From an uncultured Myxococcales bacterium (GTDB lineage: Bacteria; Myxococcota_A; Bradymonadia; UBA7976; VGTA01), in assembly GCA_937146725.1 (NCBI GenBank), contig CAKZRU010000092.1:1-44980 (forward strand): DNA of 44,980 bases, written 5' to 3'. The notes below the pieces were generated by a model. The model made no database searches, was not told the DNA's origin, and worked only from the letters and a program-made list of their open reading frames with translations. The position numbers and the translations under genes are program-made. This document shows positions 43,158-44,980 of the stretch, in pieces (within the stretch, counting starts at the first letter, position 1; each line of letters opens with the position of its first letter).

Positions 43158-44980
43158 ATGTCGGCCAAGGTTTTTATACGTTTTTATGAACTTGGGATTT
43201 ATCTAGTCATACTGTTATTAAGTGTCTTATTAAGTGCCTGTGATAATGACACTGAAAACGGTCGTTTGAGTAATGTAGAAGCTGACCAAGGTTTGGCAGG
43301 TCCAAGCTGTGGCTTTGATCAAGATAATGATTACCCAAATGCAAGACAATTACGGGCGACCCAAAGTATTGATGGTCAAGTCTGCCCCTTGGGAGATGTA
43401 GATTGGTATCAACTTTCAATAGAGCAGACTGGGATTATTAGTATTGAGGCTAAAATGGAGACTCCACTGAGTCCATTAAATCTTAGCTATGAATTATATC
43501 GTATTCAAAATGGGGAAACGCGCGATATTGTTGCCCAGTCTCTTCCCACAGAAGCATCCACTCAAGTCAAAACCACCCATTGTGTAGCGCAGGGAAACTA
43601 TGGTTTACGAGTATCGGATTTAAATGGAGATGCTCAAGATAAGCAGAATTATTACGAACTTAGTTTTGATGTGTCCCCTGATCCAGATCAAGGAGAATTG
43701 GAACAAGAAGGACCGGCAGAAGGAGTGATCTTAGGCGAAAGTACAGATGCAAGTATTGAGATTCAAGCGCGCCCTTTACAGAATGGCATGGAAAGCTCGG
43801 GATTTATTGCATGTCGAGGAGATCAAGATTGGTTCAAGATAGACCTAGAAGAGCGAGTTGTGCTCAATTTAAAGCTTTCTATGCCACTCACCCAAGTTCA
43901 ACCACAACTGACCTTATATAGTCCTAGCTTAGAACGTGTACTTACTTTAAATCAGGCCAACGCTGCCTTAAGTGAAACCCAACTTGAACGGGATCTTTCT
44001 CTTACTCAAGCAGGGACTTATTACATTCATATTGAGGATATGAGTGGACTAAGAGCTGATTTAGAGAATGCTTATACTTTGCAGCTTACTGCTGAGAGTG
44101 ACAATGATTTAAATGAACCTAATAATGTTGCTCGTTTGGCAACATCTATTGCCATGGCCGCCTTAGAGTGTGGGTCTGAGTGGAGTCCATGGATTGAAAA
44201 AGAAGGAGTTGTGGGTACTTTGGGTGATATTGATTGGTTTGCGTTTGAAACCGCTGGTTGCCAACCCGGTATTTTGGAAGTTGAACTCGATTTAAATGAT
44301 GAAAACTTAAGTAATGCCGAATCCTTTGAATTACAGCGCACCTTGGAATTATCGGTTAATCTTGTAGAAGCCCATGAAATGAGCATGTGCCAACACGGAG
44401 AAGCCGGCGCAGATGAGTCTTGTCGCTTACTTTCAAAAAGCTGTTCCTCAGCTTGGGATTGTGCCGGAATTTCAAGAGTATGCCTTCCTGAAGGTGTGTG
44501 TGCTGGAAGTGTATCTTGCTTACCTAGTAATCGCTGTGCTGCTAGTAAAATTGAGCGTCACTATGTTTTACCCGAAAATGCAACCGAGTTAGCTTTACCA
44601 CCACATAGAGTGCGCTTAACTGCTCCACTTACAGGAGATCAGCTGAGATATTTAAGAGTGGGTGACTATGGCGGGAATTCAGCGCATCCTCAAGCTAACT
44701 ATACACTCAAAATGAGAATTCGCCGTGAACCCGATCAGAATGAGCCATCCAATATCTATACCGATGAGATTAGACGAGGAGACCGAGTGAGTGATCATTT
44801 AGGTTTAGCCCGTAGTCGAAATGTAGTTTATGTCCATGATCATTCATCCGGTGTGTATGCACCACCTCCCTCTGAGGAAAAAGAAGCAGGTGAGTCTATG
44901 GCGGGTGAGTCTATGGCGGGTGAGTCTATGGCGGGTGAGTCTATGGCGGGTGAGTCTATGGCGGGTGAGTCTATGGCGGG
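43158..44980 (+). CDS. Lipoprotein with PPC-type domains and GESMA repeat, 3' end outside window
   Basis: Open from the ATG at 43158 (AAAGGA upstream) to the right edge, 607 codons, no stop. The lipobox is LLSAC (Cys at 28). At least three beta-sandwich domains of the bacterial pre-peptidase C-terminal (PPC) type are seen by their GDxDWF signature: D82-W83 (GDVDWYQL), D224-W225 (GDQDWFKI) and D359-W360 (GDIDWFAF). A fourth probably lies around residues 480-545 and is preceded by a Cys-rich stretch (CSSAWDCAGISRVC, about 430-470). Such domains often accompany secreted proteases and surface proteins. The frame ends in a GESMA repeat that continues beyond the window, so a further C-terminal domain is likely. 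It lies 54 bases after the second VWA gene. Confidence 0.88.
   Translation, partial: MSAKVFIRFYELGIYLVILLLSVLLSACDNDTENGRLSNVEADQGLAGPSCGFDQDNDYPNARQLRATQSIDGQVCPLGDVDWYQLSIEQTGIISIEAKMETPLSPLNLSYELYRIQNGETRDIVAQSLPTEASTQVKTTHCVAQGNYGLRVSDLNGDAQDKQNYYELSFDVSPDPDQGELEQEGPAEGVILGESTDASIEIQARPLQNGMESSGFIACRGDQDWFKIDLEERVVLNLKLSMPLTQVQPQLTLYSPSLERVLTLNQANAALSETQLERDLSLTQAGTYYIHIEDMSGLRADLENAYTLQLTAESDNDLNEPNNVARLATSIAMAALECGSEWSPWIEKEGVVGTLGDIDWFAFETAGCQPGILEVELDLNDENLSNAESFELQRTLELSVNLVEAHEMSMCQHGEAGADESCRLLSKSCSSAWDCAGISRVCLPEGVCAGSVSCLPSNRCAASKIERHYVLPENATELALPPHRVRLTAPLTGDQLRYLRVGDYGGNSAHPQANYTLKMRIRREPDQNEPSNIYTDEIRRGDRVSDHLGLARSRNVVYVHDHSSGVYAPPPSEEKEAGESMAGESMAGESMAGESMAGESMAGESMA
44889..44980 (+). 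repeat. GESMA coding repeat at the right edge (15-bp unit)
   Basis: GGTGAGTCTATGGCG repeated six times without a mismatch and continuing past the window. It encodes Gly-Glu-Ser-Met-Ala and has the same length and base skeleton as the GEATA unit at 11851-12135. Confidence 0.95.

Noticed and set aside
43207..43419. Minus-strand frames inside the PPC lipoprotein region, which could suggest no gene there
   Set aside because: The plus-strand frame from 43158 is open to the window edge with a lipobox and repeated GDxDWF motifs.

Overview
The window looks like chromosomal DNA of a low-GC (roughly 40-45%, judged by eye) didermic bacterium. The best guess is the former Deltaproteobacteria, in a Myxococcota/Bradymonadota-like lineage. 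The reasons are many lipobox lipoproteins, MopE-type 'DxDxDG' modules, von Willebrand A lipoproteins with calcium-type Asp repeats, DUF1549-like and DUF1501 secreted proteins, a Ser/Thr-kinase-fold protein, an SUMF1-like remnant, two DUF4476 domains and a CHAT-like protein. This placement is inference; no rRNA is present.

Left part (1-11.6 kb): an incomplete TPR/CHAT-like giant on the minus strand with a KPEA repeat tail, then mostly housekeeping genes: priA, an unrecognised gene, a parvulin-type foldase, hemB behind a 15-bp tandem repeat and a perfect TATAAT box, a PhnA-type zinc-ribbon protein and a UDP-glucuronate-epimerase-like enzyme.

Middle (11.6-25 kb): a lipoprotein with 19 perfect GEATA repeats is translationally coupled to a secreted nuclease that resembles animal DNase I through its whole active site. 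A PD-(D/E)xK nuclease, a lipid-anchored trypsin-like protease and a Cys/Met-metabolism PLP enzyme follow. Next come a DUF4476 protein overlapping an ECF sigma factor gene tail to tail, an operon of an aminotransferase and an orphan CoA-transferase alpha subunit, an acidic internally duplicated protein, an unknown lipoprotein and tRNA-Leu(GAG) with its own promoter and terminator. The sigma factor promoter is flanked by helically phased TTGTACAA boxes.

Right part (25-45 kb): a membrane-anchored probable pseudokinase and a protein with an SUMF1-like remnant, then a small NTF2-like lipoprotein. After these comes a 14-kb run of plus-strand genes for exported proteins: a MopE-like lipoprotein, a haem-motif lipoprotein, a DUF1549-like protein with a haem motif, a coupled small lipoprotein, a Tat-exported DUF1501 protein, two VWA lipoproteins and a PPC-type lipoprotein running off the edge. 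I infer that several of these form an envelope or surface assembly.

A theme across the window is short in-frame tandem repeats in exported proteins (KPEA, GEATA, KRLAEE, MTAGTS, MAG/AGE, TET, GESMA). They sit just after the lipid anchor or between domains, in otherwise unrelated proteins.
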